Assembly: GCA_018241995.1 (NCBI GenBank)
Contig: JAFECT010000003.1
Span: forward strand, 620,001 to 684,000
Reading direction: 5' to 3'
Source: Pseudomonadota bacterium
GTDB taxonomy: Bacteria; Pseudomonadota; Alphaproteobacteria; Caulobacterales; Caulobacteraceae
DNA length: 64,000 nt
The translations under genes and the position numbers were made by a program. Shown here in pieces: positions 17,037-26,215 of the stretch. Positions within the stretch are counted from its first letter, which is position 1; every line of letters starts with the position of its first letter. Below the pieces are notes generated by a model. That model was not told where the DNA came from, did not search any database, and worked only from the letters and a program-made list of their open reading frames with translations.

Positions 17037-18944
17037 TTAGGAACCGAGATACTTCTCGAACCACGCCAGCTCGCGCGCGCTCAGGTCGTGCACGTGCTCG
17101 GGCTTGCGGATGCCGTGGCCTTCCTCGGGGTAGATCACCAGCGAGGTCGGCACGCCCAGAGCCTTGAGCGCGTGCCAGAACTCCTGGCTCTGCGGGGCGG
17201 GCACCTCCACGTCGCGTTCGCCGACGTAGATGAAGGTCGGGGTCTTGATGTTCTTGACCGAGTAGATCGGGCTCATCCGCTCGTAGGTCGCGGGATCGTC
17301 ATAGGCGGTGGCGCCGAAGAACGGGACCATCCACTGGTCGATGCCGTTCTCGCCGTAGTAGCTCATCCAGTTCGACAGGCCCGCGCCGGCGATGGCGGCG
17401 TGGAAGCGGTCGGTGTGACCCACCGCCCACATGGTCATGAAGCCACCGTAGGAGTGGCCGATGATCCCCAGCCGCTTGTCGTCGACGGGCGCGATCTTCT
17501 CGACCGCATCGACGCCCTTGAGGATGTCGCGCAGGTCGCCGCCGCCGAAATCCTTGACGTTGGCCCGGGTGAAGGCCTCGCCCTGGCCGTAGCTGCCGCG
17601 CGGGTTGGGTAGGAAGACGTAGTAGCCGTGGTCGACCAGCTCCTTGATCGTGCCGTGCGAGGTGTAGCTCGGCGTCACCGCGGAGCTCGGCCCGCCGTGC
17701 ACCTGGACGATCATCGGATAGGTCTTGCCGGCTTGGACGTTTCGCGGGGCCAGGAGCCAGCCCTGCACGTCGAATTCGTCGCTCTTCCAGGTGACGCTGC
17801 GCGCCGCGACCTGGGGCTGGAGCGCGTCGTTGTCGTGGGTGATCGGCTTGACCGCGCCCAGCTTGCCGAAGGCGATGGCGGGCGCGTGCTCATAGTCCTG
17901 GATGACGGTCGCGGCCAGCGATCCGTCGCGGCTGTAGACCGCCTTGCCGTTGAACTCGGTGGCGCCGATGCCGACGGGCGCGGACCAAACGACCTTAGGC
18001 GCCCAGGTCTTGGGATCGAGCGTGACGAAGGCGGCCTTGTCGCCGATCAGGGCGGTGGCCTGCGGGCCTGAACCGATCCAGGCCAGGGAGGTGAAGGTGC
18101 CCTTGAAGCCCGGCGTCACGTCCTTCAGCTCGCCGCCCTCGAAAGGCGCGGCCCACAGGTCGCCGCCGACCGGGCCGAAGTCGCTCATCAGCCCGCCGAT
18201 CACCATGACGGTCTTCCCGTCCGGCGAGATGCGCGGGTAGTTAATCTGCACCTTGGGCGAGGCGATCACCCGCTCGGCGCCGGTGGCCGCGTCGAAGGCC
18301 TCCAGCTTGGCGATCCACCAGTTGTTGTCGCCGTCGCCCTTGGCGGCGGTGCCGACGAAGCCCTTGGAGTCCGGGGTCCAGGCATATTCGTAGACGAAGG
18401 TGTCGCCGGGCGAGGCGAAGCGGATCTCGCCGCCCGCGGCCGGCACGATGGCGATGCGCTGCTCGTCCGGCGTCTCGCCGATCTCGCCGACCAGGGGCAC
18501 GCCGGCCTGGGTCGCGCCGGTCTGCTTCTTGGCGCCCGGCGTGGCCAGGAAGGCGATGGAGCGACCGTCGGGCGACCAGCGGGTCTGGCCGGCGATGCCG
18601 TCGAGCTTGGCCGCCACGCGCAGCTTGCCGCCCTCGGCCACGTTCAGGGTCGCGACGTGGGTGGCGTTGTCGACCGAGATGAAGGCCAGGGCCTTGCCGT
18701 CCGGCGACCAGGCGGGGGCGTAGTAGCGGCAGGCGGGGCAGGGATCGAGGGTCTCGACGACGGCGCCGTCCTTGGTGGAGCGGACGATCAGCTGGTCGTG
18801 CGGGTTCTTGGCCTCCTCGCCGGTCTCGGAGACCTCCAGGGCGGCGACGCGGTCGCCCGACGGCGACAGGGCGAGGTCATGGTGCTGGCGGACCAGCGGC
18901 GCGGGCGAAGCCGCGACAGCGGCGGCGGCGAGAAGGGCGATCAT
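17037..18944 (-). CDS. Secreted S9 family prolyl oligopeptidase-like peptidase
   Basis: A 635-residue serine peptidase of family S9 (acylaminoacyl-peptidase/DPP-like). A signal peptide (MIALLAAAAVAASPAP) leads into a WD40-like beta-propeller (repeats such as YYAPAWSPDGKALAF and YPRISPDGKTVMV). The C-terminal alpha/beta-hydrolase domain has HGGP, nucleophile Ser in GHSYGGF, Asp in GERDVEVP and His in PEEGHG. ATG 18944 is preferred because it gives a clean signal peptide and has GGA upstream; ATG 18971 has no SD. It probably cleaves peptides in the periplasm. Confidence 0.92.
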   Translation of the reverse strand: MIALLAAAAVAASPAPLVRQHHDLALSPSGDRVAALEVSETGEEAKNPHDQLIVRSTKDGAVVETLDPCPACRYYAPAWSPDGKALAFISVDNATHVATLNVAEGGKLRVAAKLDGIAGQTRWSPDGRSIAFLATPGAKKQTGATQAGVPLVGEIGETPDEQRIAIVPAAGGEIRFASPGDTFVYEYAWTPDSKGFVGTAAKGDGDNNWWIAKLEAFDAATGAERVIASPKVQINYPRISPDGKTVMVIGGLMSDFGPVGGDLWAAPFEGGELKDVTPGFKGTFTSLAWIGSGPQATALIGDKAAFVTLDPKTWAPKVVWSAPVGIGATEFNGKAVYSRDGSLAATVIQDYEHAPAIAFGKLGAVKPITHDNDALQPQVAARSVTWKSDEFDVQGWLLAPRNVQAGKTYPMIVQVHGGPSSAVTPSYTSHGTIKELVDHGYYVFLPNPRGSYGQGEAFTRANVKDFGGGDLRDILKGVDAVEKIAPVDDKRLGIIGHSYGGFMTMWAVGHTDRFHAAIAGAGLSNWMSYYGENGIDQWMVPFFGATAYDDPATYERMSPIYSVKNIKTPTFIYVGERDVEVPAPQSQEFWHALKALGVPTSLVIYPEEGHGIRKPEHVHDLSARELAWFEKYLGS

Positions 18945-19094
18945 GGCGTGTCCGACGGTCCCCGAGAGCATAGGACGCTAGGGTTACGCGACCTTGGCGA
19001 CCGGGACCAGCATGTCCGTGCACGAAAGTGGCGGTCTACGGCATGTGACTGCTGGGCGCGCGTGGAAAACGGCAAAGGCTTGCCGGGCGGACCA

Positions 19095-19301
19095 TCAGCG
19101 CAAGAACATGGATCGATTCGCCCAGGCAATCGCGACGGCGACGCCAAGGACCGTGCAGGCAGACCGAAGCGAGCCTGCTGTTTTGGGGGACAGGCGCAGC
19201 AATTTGGCGACTAGAACGCCGACCAGAGCACCTGCGAGGCCGCCTAGGCCGCCCCAAAGCGCGCCGGACAGTCCCGCCTTGATGAGCCGTTCGCTGTCCA
19301 T
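19095..19301 (-). CDS. Small hypothetical membrane protein
   Basis: A 68-residue protein with two hydrophobic, glycine/alanine-rich segments (LSGALWGGLGGLAGALVGVL at about 11-30 and CTVLGVAVAIAWA at about 49-61). It starts at ATG 19301 behind a very strong SD (AGGGGGGGTAGGA), the main reason for calling it. It lies alone between the S9 peptidase and the divergent AAHS transporter. I do not recognise a family. Confidence 0.6.
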   Translation of the reverse strand: MDSERLIKAGLSGALWGGLGGLAGALVGVLVAKLLRLSPKTAGSLRSACTVLGVAVAIAWANRSMFLR

Positions 19302-19435
19302 GTCCTACCCCCCCTAGTGCTCGAACCCTAGACAACCCGCGCCAACAGCCACTGGATGGACTGAGTTGCCTCAGTCTCTCGCTATCTAGGTGAGATGTTA
19401 GGCGCTAGGCAGGAATTCAGAGTAGGGGGTGGGGC

Positions 19436-20662
19436 ATGGTGGACGACGCTCAAAACAGCACGCTTCAGATGGAGGCGCGCTCAGGTGCGGCCATTACTTT
19501 GGGCCTCTGCCTGCTGGTGGCCATGGTCGAGGGTATCGACATCCAGTCGATCGGGGTGGCGGCGCCGCGCCTGGCGCCGGAGTTCAAGCTCGACCACGAG
19601 CAGCTGGGCTATGTGCTGGCGGCTGGGCCGCTCGGCCTGTTCATTGGCGCGGGCGTCGGCGGGCGGCTGGCCGATCGGTTCGGGCGCAAGCGGATCCTGA
19701 TGGCGGCCATGGCCCTGTTCGGCCTGTTCACCCTCGCGACCGTGGTCTGCACCGGCTACGAGAGCCTGCTGGCGGTGCGCCTCCTGACCGGCCTGGGCCT
19801 CGGCGGCGCGCTTCCCAACCTGATCGCGCTCACGGCCGAGGCGGTCGGCCCTTCGCGGCGCAATGCGACGGTTGGACTGACGGCAGGCGGCATGCCGCTG
19901 GGCGCCATCGCGGTCAGTTTCGTGGCGACCCACTGGGCCGGGCCGGCCGAGTGGCGAATGATCTTCTGGATGGGCGGCTTGGCGCCCCTGGCGCTGGCGC
20001 TTCTGCTCTGGCTGGCCCTGCCGGAATCGCGGCGGTTCGAAGCGGTGAAGGCGCAAGGCGTGCGCGTGCCGATCCTCAAGGCCCTGTTCGGCGAGGGGCG
20101 GGCGAAGGCCAGCCTGACCATCGGCATCGCCTTCTTCTGCGCGGCGCTGGTGCTCTATCTGATGCTGAACTGGCTGCCGACGCTGATGGTGGGCAAGGGC
20201 TTCACCAAGCCTGAGGCGGCCTGGATCCAGGGCGGGTTCAACATCGGCGGGGCGACCGGGGCCGTGGCGCTGGGCTGGCTGATGGACCGCAGGGGCCGGG
20301 CGATCGCCATGCTGGCGTCCTGGCTGCTGATCGCCGGCTCGCTGGTCGCGCTGGGGGCCATGGGCCACGACCTGACCCAGGCCTGCGCCGTGGGCTTCGT
20401 CGCCGGGGCCTTTGTGGCCGGCGTGCCGCTGATCCTGTTCGGACTGGCGTCAGAGGCCTACGCCACCGCCTTCCGCGGCACGGGCGTGGGCTTCTGCGTG
20501 TCGATGGGGCGGCTGGGTTCGATCGCCGGGCCGCTGGCGGCCGCGGCCCTCATCAGCGGCGGGCGCTCGTCGTCACAGGTGCTGACCGCTTTCCTGCCGG
20601 TGGTGGCGCTGGGCGGCCTGGCGGCGGTGTGGGCCGCCCTCGGCAGGCGCGCCGAGGACTGA
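19436..20662 (+). CDS. MFS transporter, aromatic acid:H+ symporter (AAHS) type
   Basis: A 408-residue 12-helix MFS permease. The TM1 motif VEGIDIQSIG matches the acidic DGxD-type signature of AAHS transporters (PcaK, MhpT, BenK). The loop 2-3 motif is GGRLADRFGRKRI, and loop 8-9 carries a second copy, GWLMDRRGRAI. GGGTGGGG lies before the ATG. These permeases import benzoate-like or phenylpropanoid acids. With a paa pathway 13-30 kb away it could feed aromatic substrates, but there is no direct linkage. It is convergent with DUF983, 7 bp away. Confidence 0.88.
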   Translation: MVDDAQNSTLQMEARSGAAITLGLCLLVAMVEGIDIQSIGVAAPRLAPEFKLDHEQLGYVLAAGPLGLFIGAGVGGRLADRFGRKRILMAAMALFGLFTLATVVCTGYESLLAVRLLTGLGLGGALPNLIALTAEAVGPSRRNATVGLTAGGMPLGAIAVSFVATHWAGPAEWRMIFWMGGLAPLALALLLWLALPESRRFEAVKAQGVRVPILKALFGEGRAKASLTIGIAFFCAALVLYLMLNWLPTLMVGKGFTKPEAAWIQGGFNIGGATGAVALGWLMDRRGRAIAMLASWLLIAGSLVALGAMGHDLTQACAVGFVAGAFVAGVPLILFGLASEAYATAFRGTGVGFCVSMGRLGSIAGPLAAAALISGGRSSSQVLTAFLPVVALGGLAAVWAALGRRAED

Positions 20663-20669
20663 GCCCGGC

Positions 20670-21047
20670 TTACTGGGTGGCGTTGGCGCGCGTGGCCCAC
20701 AGGACGCCGACCACCCCGCCCTTGGCCACGCGCAGCAGCATCAGGGTCAAGATCGCCAGGGTCGGCAAGGTCGTGGCCAGGATCATCTCCGCGCTCCAGG
20801 TCAGGATGAACTGGAAGGCCAGGAGCGGCGCGATCACCAGGTGGCCGATCAAGAGGATGGTGAAATAGGCCGGTCCGTCGTCGGCGCGGTATTCACCGGT
20901 GGCGTGGCCGCAGTGGCTGCAGGTCTTGGCGACCTTCAGATAGCCGGCGAACAGCTTGCCGCGGCCGCAGTTGGGGCAACGGCCGGCGATGCCGCGCAAG
21001 AGGCCGGTCTTGATCGTGCGCTCGGCGCCGACGGTGGTCACGCTCAT
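20670..21047 (-). CDS. DUF983 family protein
   Basis: A 125-residue DUF983 protein. An N-terminal zinc-ribbon-like block, RCPNCGRGKLFAGYLKVAKT then CSHCG, carries two CxxC pairs. DDGPAYFTILLIGHLV leads into two membrane segments (about 60-82 and 86-107). DUF983 genes often sit near cytochrome oxidase or envelope genes, but nothing here specifies a role. Confidence 0.9.
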   Translation of the reverse strand: MSVTTVGAERTIKTGLLRGIAGRCPNCGRGKLFAGYLKVAKTCSHCGHATGEYRADDGPAYFTILLIGHLVIAPLLAFQFILTWSAEMILATTLPTLAILTLMLLRVAKGGVVGVLWATRANATQ

Positions 21048-21171
21048 TGGAAGGACGCCCCGGAAAAGGTGTGGCGCTCATGTAGGCCTTCGGAGGCAAA
21101 TTCTCCAGTGCGTGAATTTCACGTCTTGTGTCCGAGCTTGACCGCGGCGCTCGACCGCGTGTGATGCGCGC

Positions 21172-21846
21172 GTGCGCTCCGACCTCGCCAAAGTCGTGGA
21201 GACCCTGGCCGCGCGGCATCCGGCCGGCGCGGTCCTGACCGACCCGCTCGCCCTGATCGTCTGGGAGAACGTCGGCTATCTGGTCGACGACGGCCGGCGT
21301 GAGGCTCTGTTCGCCGAGTTCCGGGACCGTATCGGCCTTGACGCGGCCGCCATCGTGAACGCGCCGCCCGCGGTGCTGCTCGACATCGCCGAACGCGGCG
21401 GCATGAACCCGCCGGAGCGCGCGCGGCGGCTGAAGGCCATCGGCGAGCGGATCGTCGAACTCGGAGGCGACCTCGGCTCCGTGATCACGGCCCTGCCCAC
21501 GACCAAGGCGCGGGCGCTGCTGAAGGGCTTCCCGGCGGTCGGCGACCCCCTGGCCGACAAGATCATGCTGTTCGGCGGCTACGAGGTTCGCCCCGCGCTC
21601 GACTCCAATGGCCTGAGGAGCCTGGTCCGCCTGGGCTTCTGCACCGAACGGGCCTCCTATTCGACCACCTATCGCGACGCGGTCACGGTCATGCGCGAGC
21701 ACGGCCGGATGGAGCGCGACTGGCTGGTCGGCGCCTGGGCGGCGCTGCGCGAGCACGGCAAGATCCTGTGCCGTCGCAAGGCGCCGCTCTGCGCCGACTG
21801 CCCGCTCGAGCGGGAATGCCCCAAGACCGAGATCAGGGCGCTCTAG
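21172..21846 (+). CDS. Endonuclease III-like HhH-GPD DNA glycosylase with [4Fe-4S] cluster
   Basis: A 224-residue base-excision-repair-type glycosylase. The helix-hairpin-helix is LLKGFPAVGDPLADKI, the catalytic aspartate lies in ALDSNGLRSLVRLG, and the C-terminal [4Fe-4S] motif CRRKAPLCADCPLERECP has the classic C-x6-C-x2-C-x5-C spacing. At the position of the EndoIII catalytic lysine (GRK in E. coli Nth) this protein has GDP, so it is unlikely to be a classical bifunctional lyase. The GTG start has only a weak SD. Its last 4 bases overlap the convergent carboxylesterase stop. Confidence 0.85.
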   Translation: MRSDLAKVVETLAARHPAGAVLTDPLALIVWENVGYLVDDGRREALFAEFRDRIGLDAAAIVNAPPAVLLDIAERGGMNPPERARRLKAIGERIVELGGDLGSVITALPTTKARALLKGFPAVGDPLADKIMLFGGYEVRPALDSNGLRSLVRLGFCTERASYSTTYRDAVTVMREHGRMERDWLVGAWAALREHGKILCRRKAPLCADCPLERECPKTEIRAL

Positions 21847-23408
21847 CGCCGCCCGAACGGCGCGCCCCGGACCGCCGAATAGACCCCGTCGAACACCTTG
21901 AGCTTGTCGAGATCGGCGACGCCGCCCGTTGTGATCGTGTCGCCCAGGTACTGGGTGCGGCCGTTCTCGCCGGTGAAGGCGGGCCAGGCGGGCAGGCCGG
22001 GGCCGTTGGGGTCGCCGGTGCGGGCGAAGTTGATCCAGTAGGTCGACATGCGATCGGCCAGGGCGCGGTCGGCCGGGCTCCAGGCCCAGGTAGGATACTG
22101 GTCCAGGTGATCGGACATGTACCAGAGTTCGGCGAAGTGGCTCGCGCCCCAGCCCTCGTAGGGCGAGCCCGCCGGGAAGGGCGGGCGGCGAGTGAAGCGG
22201 TAGGCGAAGATGGGCGCCTTTCCGGTTGCGGCCTGCAGTCGGGCCCAGGCCCACATGTCCCAGCCGAAGCGCAGGTCGCGCTCGAAATCGGCGCGGGCCT
22301 GGCGCGCCTGCTCGTCGGTGGCGTGCGGATAAGCGTCCAGCAGGGGCGGGGGCAGGTCGCCGAAGCTCCTGGCGATGTCGGCCGAGAGGCTTGCGGCCCT
22401 GACCGGCTTCAGGTCGACCAGGGAGCGCGCCTCCTCGGCGTTGGAGCCCAGCAGCAGGGGGGTGTCGCTCTGCGTTCCTGCGGCGAAGGCCTCGTAGGGC
22501 GACAGGGGCAGGACCTCGGTCCCGACCACCGGATGCGAGACCATGTTCGCCTGGCCCTCCAGCAGCCGTTCGGCGGGCAGGCGGCGCAAGTCTGCGAGGG
22601 AATGGGCGCCGAGCGAGGCGGCATAGGCCACCCCGTCCTTTTCCGCGCTCGGGAGCCGGTAGGAGGGCGCCAGCTGCAGGGGCTCGAACAGGCCGCCGCT
22701 CTGCGCGATGGCGCGCTGGAACAGGCCGCGCGCCTGGGGCGAGGCCATCAGGGCGCTGACCGCCATGGCGCCCGCCGACTGGCCGGCGATGGTCACCCGC
22801 CGCGGATCGCCGCCGAAGGCCGAGATGTTGCGCCGGACCCATTGCAGCGCCGCGATCTGGTCCATCAGGCCATAGTCGCCCGAGACGCCGTGGCCGGATT
22901 CCCTGCTCAGCTCCGGATGCGCCAGGAAGCCCAGCGGCCCGAGGCGATAGCCGACCGTGACCACCACCGCCCCCTTCGCCGCCAGCCGGTCGCCCCGGTA
23001 GAGCGGCATCGAGGCCGAGCCGTTGGTCCAGCCGCCGCCGTGGATCCAGACGATCACCGGCAGGGCCGCGCCTCTGTGGCGGCGGGGCGTCCAGACGTTC
23101 AGATAGAGGCAGTCCTCGCTGACCTTCGGCGGCGTCTCGCCCGGCATGGAGACGCCCTTCTGCATGCAAGCCGGGGCGAAGGCGTCGGCCTTGCGCACGC
23201 CCTTCCACCGCGCCGCCGGGCGAGGCTCGCGCCAGCGCAGGTCGCCGACCGGCGGCGCGGCGTAGGGCACGGCCTTGAACACGGTCACCGCGCCTTCGCG
23301 CACGCCCTGCAAGGCGCCCGCCTCGGTCCTGACCGGCTGCGCGCAGACCCCGCTCGCCAGACTCCAGACCAGAGCCAACACGCCGATCAGCGGCCACATC
23401 CTCGACAT
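21843..23408 (-). CDS. Secreted type-B carboxylesterase
   Basis: A 521-residue carboxylesterase/lipase-family enzyme with a signal peptide (MSRMWPLIGVLALVWSLASG). Family blocks are EDCLYLNVWTP, the oxyanion HGGGW, DYGLMDQIAALQWVRRNI, nucleophile Ser in IAGQSAGAMAV, a Glu/Asp region around GSNAEEA, and catalytic His in GASHFAELWYM. It probably hydrolyses esters in the periplasm. ATG 23408 follows AAGGGGAAG and gives the signal peptide; the frame continues upstream antisense to the LytTR gene and is ignored. It is divergent from the LytTR gene, with 156 bp between. Confidence 0.92.
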   Translation of the reverse strand: MSRMWPLIGVLALVWSLASGVCAQPVRTEAGALQGVREGAVTVFKAVPYAAPPVGDLRWREPRPAARWKGVRKADAFAPACMQKGVSMPGETPPKVSEDCLYLNVWTPRRHRGAALPVIVWIHGGGWTNGSASMPLYRGDRLAAKGAVVVTVGYRLGPLGFLAHPELSRESGHGVSGDYGLMDQIAALQWVRRNISAFGGDPRRVTIAGQSAGAMAVSALMASPQARGLFQRAIAQSGGLFEPLQLAPSYRLPSAEKDGVAYAASLGAHSLADLRRLPAERLLEGQANMVSHPVVGTEVLPLSPYEAFAAGTQSDTPLLLGSNAEEARSLVDLKPVRAASLSADIARSFGDLPPPLLDAYPHATDEQARQARADFERDLRFGWDMWAWARLQAATGKAPIFAYRFTRRPPFPAGSPYEGWGASHFAELWYMSDHLDQYPTWAWSPADRALADRMSTYWINFARTGDPNGPGLPAWPAFTGENGRTQYLGDTITTGGVADLDKLKVFDGVYSAVRGAPFGRR

Positions 23409-23564
23409 CACGCTTCCCCTTGTCGGTTCGCCCGAAGGCTGGCTCGGCGCGGGCCGGTTTTCCATTGGGCAAGGCCGCGGCTCGTCCCCGGTCGGGTCCG
23501 CTTCGTCACTTTTCGCGGGCGCCCGCCTCTGGACGCACTGCGAGCGCCGCCACACACTCAAGCC

Positions 23565-24401
23565 ATGAGCACCTTCGACCTTGCCGAACCGGTCCCGCCG
23601 CGACTGCCCGCATGGCTGTCCCAAAGCGCCCTGGGCTTTGCGCACTGGCTGGTGTTCCTGCTGACGCTGGAGCCCGGTAACCTGATCCGCGCGGCCGACG
23701 CTGGGACGCCGCTCAGCCTCGGGCACGAGGTTCCGCGCCTGCTGGCCGCCGCGCTGATGGGCGCGGCGGTGACGCCCCTGCTGTTCCGTCTGATCAAGCG
23801 TTTCCCGCTGGAGGGCCGGGCGCTGTGGCGCAACGGGGCGATCCTGGCGCTGGCGGTCGGCCTGCTCGCGCTGGGCCTGATCGTGGCGTCCTGCTTCCCG
23901 GCGGCCTGGTGGTTCGGGCACGGGCGCTCGCCCTCGACGGCCGAGATCGTCGGCACCGTGACCGACAACTGGGCGCTGCTGGTCTACTGCATGGCCGCCT
24001 TCATCGCGATCGTGCAGGTGGTCCGGGCGAGACGGGCGAAGGCTCAGGCTCCCGTCGCCGCCGCCCCCATCCTGGTCAGCGCGCGCGGCCGGGTCGATGT
24101 GGTCGATCCCGCGCGCATCGACTGGGTCGAGACCCAGGGCAACTACCTGGCCCTACACGTCGGCGCGGCCAGCCACCTGATCCGCGAGACCCTGGCGCGC
24201 TTCGAGCAGGGGCCGGAGGGCGCCCGCTTCGTGCGCATCCATCGGCGGATGCTGGTGGCGCTCGACCGCATCGAGGCGCTGCGGCCTCTGTCGAACGGTG
24301 ACGCCACCTTGACCCTGCGCGACGGCAGGACCCTGCGTCTCAGCCGCAGCTATCGTCAGGCGGTCGCTGAGCGCATCGCCGCTCAGGCGAGGGCGCGGTA
24401 G
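23565..24401 (+). CDS. Membrane-bound LytTR-type transcriptional regulator
   Basis: A 278-residue protein with four predicted membrane segments (about 22-36, 55-72, 87-110 and 133-148). A cytoplasmic LytTR DNA-binding domain runs from about residue 165. LytTR blocks are RIDWVETQGNYLALHVG, HLIRETLARFEQ, FVRIHRRMLVALDRIEAL and LRDGRTLRLSRSYR. Unlike response regulators it has no receiver, so it probably senses through the membrane part. It may control the divergent carboxylesterase. Its 3' end overlaps the convergent hydrolase by 19 bases. Confidence 0.9.
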   Translation: MSTFDLAEPVPPRLPAWLSQSALGFAHWLVFLLTLEPGNLIRAADAGTPLSLGHEVPRLLAAALMGAAVTPLLFRLIKRFPLEGRALWRNGAILALAVGLLALGLIVASCFPAAWWFGHGRSPSTAEIVGTVTDNWALLVYCMAAFIAIVQVVRARRAKAQAPVAAAPILVSARGRVDVVDPARIDWVETQGNYLALHVGAASHLIRETLARFEQGPEGARFVRIHRRMLVALDRIEALRPLSNGDATLTLRDGRTLRLSRSYRQAVAERIAAQARAR

Positions 24402-25678
24402 GCCGCCTTGCGGAACTCGGCATGCGCCTGGGGCATGACCGGGCTGTCGAAGAAGCGCTGGGTCAGCAGGATGGCGGTCAGGCCGGTGTTGGGATCATTG
24501 AACCAGGTCGTCCCGAACCCACCGTTCCAGCCGTAAACGCCGGGCTTCATCCCCTCGTCGTCCGCCTCGACCACCACCGAAACGCCGTAGCCCCAGCCGT
24601 GCCCCTTGGGCAGGATCATGTCGCCGCGGCGCTGAGCAGGGGTCAGATGGTCGGCGGTCATGGCCCGCACGGCCGCGGCCGGGACCACCTGCCGTTCGCC
24701 GTGCCGGCCGCCGTTCAGCAGCATTCGGGCGAACACGGCGAAGTCGTCGGCGGTGGAAACGAGGCCCGAGTCTCCCGCCTCGAAGGCCGGCGGCCTGGAC
24801 CAGGCCCCGTCGGGGGCGTCGTACATCGAGATCTTGCCGTCCTGGGCGAGGTAGCCGGCGACGAGCCGGTCGGGCGACCCGTGGAAGGCCGTGCTGGTCA
24901 TGCCCAGGGGCTCGAACAGGCGGGTGCGGAACACCTCGCCCAGCGACTGGCCCGCCGCGCGCGCGACCAGTACGCCCAGGATGTCGGAGCCGGTGGTGTA
25001 GGCCCACTTTTCGCCGGGCTGGTACATCAGGGGCAGGGCGCCCAGGCGCTTCATCCATTCATCCGGCTTCATCGGATTGGCCGCGTCGGGCATGCCGAAG
25101 CCGACCAGCTTCTGGTCGGTGATGGCCTTGAGCAGGGGCATGGTCGCGGGGTCGGCGAAGATGATGCCCCAGCCGCACCGGAAGGTCAGCAGGTCCTCCA
25201 CAGTAATCGGGCGCCCGGCCGCCACCGTGTCGTCGAGCGGCCCGTCCAGGCGTTTCAGCACCCGCCGGTTCGCCAGTTCCGGCAACAGGCGGTCGACGGG
25301 CTCCTCCAGCCTGAGCTTGCCTTCCTCGGCCAGGATCAGGGCGGCGGCCGCGGTGAAGGGCTTGGTCATGGAGGCGATGCGGAACTGGCTGTCGCGCGCC
25401 ATGGCGTGATCGCCCTCGAAGGCGGTCCGTCCCAGCACGAAGGCGTGGGTCTCGCCCCCGCGGCTGACCAGGCCGGCCATCCCCGGCGCGTAGCCGGCGG
25501 CGACGTGGCGCTGCAGACCATTCTGAATCTGGGCGAGCCCGGTGTCGGTGAAAGCCTTGGCGGTCATGGCGGGTCTCCGGTCAAGTACGGGCGCGGCGAA
25601 CGACGGCGAGGCCGCAGCCGCACTCGTCAAGGCCGCGACTCCGAGAATCACGCGTCGTCTGGAAGGCGCCTGCACCAT
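24383..25678 (-). CDS. Serine hydrolase, beta-lactamase/penicillin-binding-protein fold
   Basis: A 431-residue class-C beta-lactamase-fold hydrolase (EstB-like esterase/D-aminopeptidase type). The catalytic SxxK is SMTK in FRIASMTKPFTAAA, the YxN-like motif is YTTGSDILG, and the C-terminal block is GWNGGFGTTWFNDP. The N-terminus has a twin-arginine-like signal (SRRRVILGVAAL), suggesting export. ATG 25678 has GGAG 8 bases upstream; a TTG five codons earlier overlaps that site. Esterase, transesterase or peptidase activity cannot be told apart by eye. Confidence 0.88.
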   Translation of the reverse strand: MVQAPSRRRVILGVAALTSAAAASPSFAAPVLDRRPAMTAKAFTDTGLAQIQNGLQRHVAAGYAPGMAGLVSRGGETHAFVLGRTAFEGDHAMARDSQFRIASMTKPFTAAAALILAEEGKLRLEEPVDRLLPELANRRVLKRLDGPLDDTVAAGRPITVEDLLTFRCGWGIIFADPATMPLLKAITDQKLVGFGMPDAANPMKPDEWMKRLGALPLMYQPGEKWAYTTGSDILGVLVARAAGQSLGEVFRTRLFEPLGMTSTAFHGSPDRLVAGYLAQDGKISMYDAPDGAWSRPPAFEAGDSGLVSTADDFAVFARMLLNGGRHGERQVVPAAAVRAMTADHLTPAQRRGDMILPKGHGWGYGVSVVVEADDEGMKPGVYGWNGGFGTTWFNDPNTGLTAILLTQRFFDSPVMPQAHAEFRKAAYRALA

Positions 25679-25742
25679 GGGTTTGCTCCTCAAGTCACCC
25701 TGAGGACGCGCGCCGCCTTTTCACCCCGACATCGCGGTGGGA

Positions 25743-26135
25743 CTATTTCGACTTGGATGCGGCCGGCGTTCCTTCCCCCTCGGTGTCGGGGGACAGGATC
25801 ACCGGCGTCATCTGGCTCTTCGCAAGGTCTTTGCGCCACGGGTTCATGCCGATGCAGTAGCCACTGAGATCGCCGCACGCTCGCACCTCGCCCGTCACAC
25901 TGTCGACCAGCACGATCACGGCTTGGTCGTCCGCCGTTCGGGCGCCGGCCGCCGCGCCATTGCCGACGTTCGCATCGGCCAGCCGGCTCCAGGCCTTCTC
26001 CGGACGATAGATGCCGACGCCGAGATAGCGCCCGCGTGAGCTGTTTCCCAAAGGCGACCACCCGCCATCCTTCGAGTGGCACGCGCCCAGGATCAGGGTG
26101 GCGAGAGCAAGGCAGGCGAGGGCGACAGGCTTCAT
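25743..26135 (-). CDS. Hypothetical lipoprotein
   Basis: A 130-residue protein beginning MKPVALACLALATLILGACH, with lipobox LGAC and a clear SD (GGAG, 6 bases before the ATG at 26135). The mature part includes YLGVGIYRPEKAWSRLAD and a pair of cysteines in RACGDLSGYCIGMNPWRK, which could form a disulfide. The C-terminus is low-complexity. No family is recognised. It lies between a serine hydrolase and a TetR regulator, all on the minus strand. Confidence 0.7.
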   Translation of the reverse strand: MKPVALACLALATLILGACHSKDGGWSPLGNSSRGRYLGVGIYRPEKAWSRLADANVGNGAAAGARTADDQAVIVLVDSVTGEVRACGDLSGYCIGMNPWRKDLAKSQMTPVILSPDTEGEGTPAASKSK

Positions 26136-26215
26136 CGGCGGCTCCGGCGCATCCTCTAGATGCAAGCTTAGCCGCATACTCGAGGCCTGCTTGTGGCGAT
26201 TCAAGGGCGCTCCGC

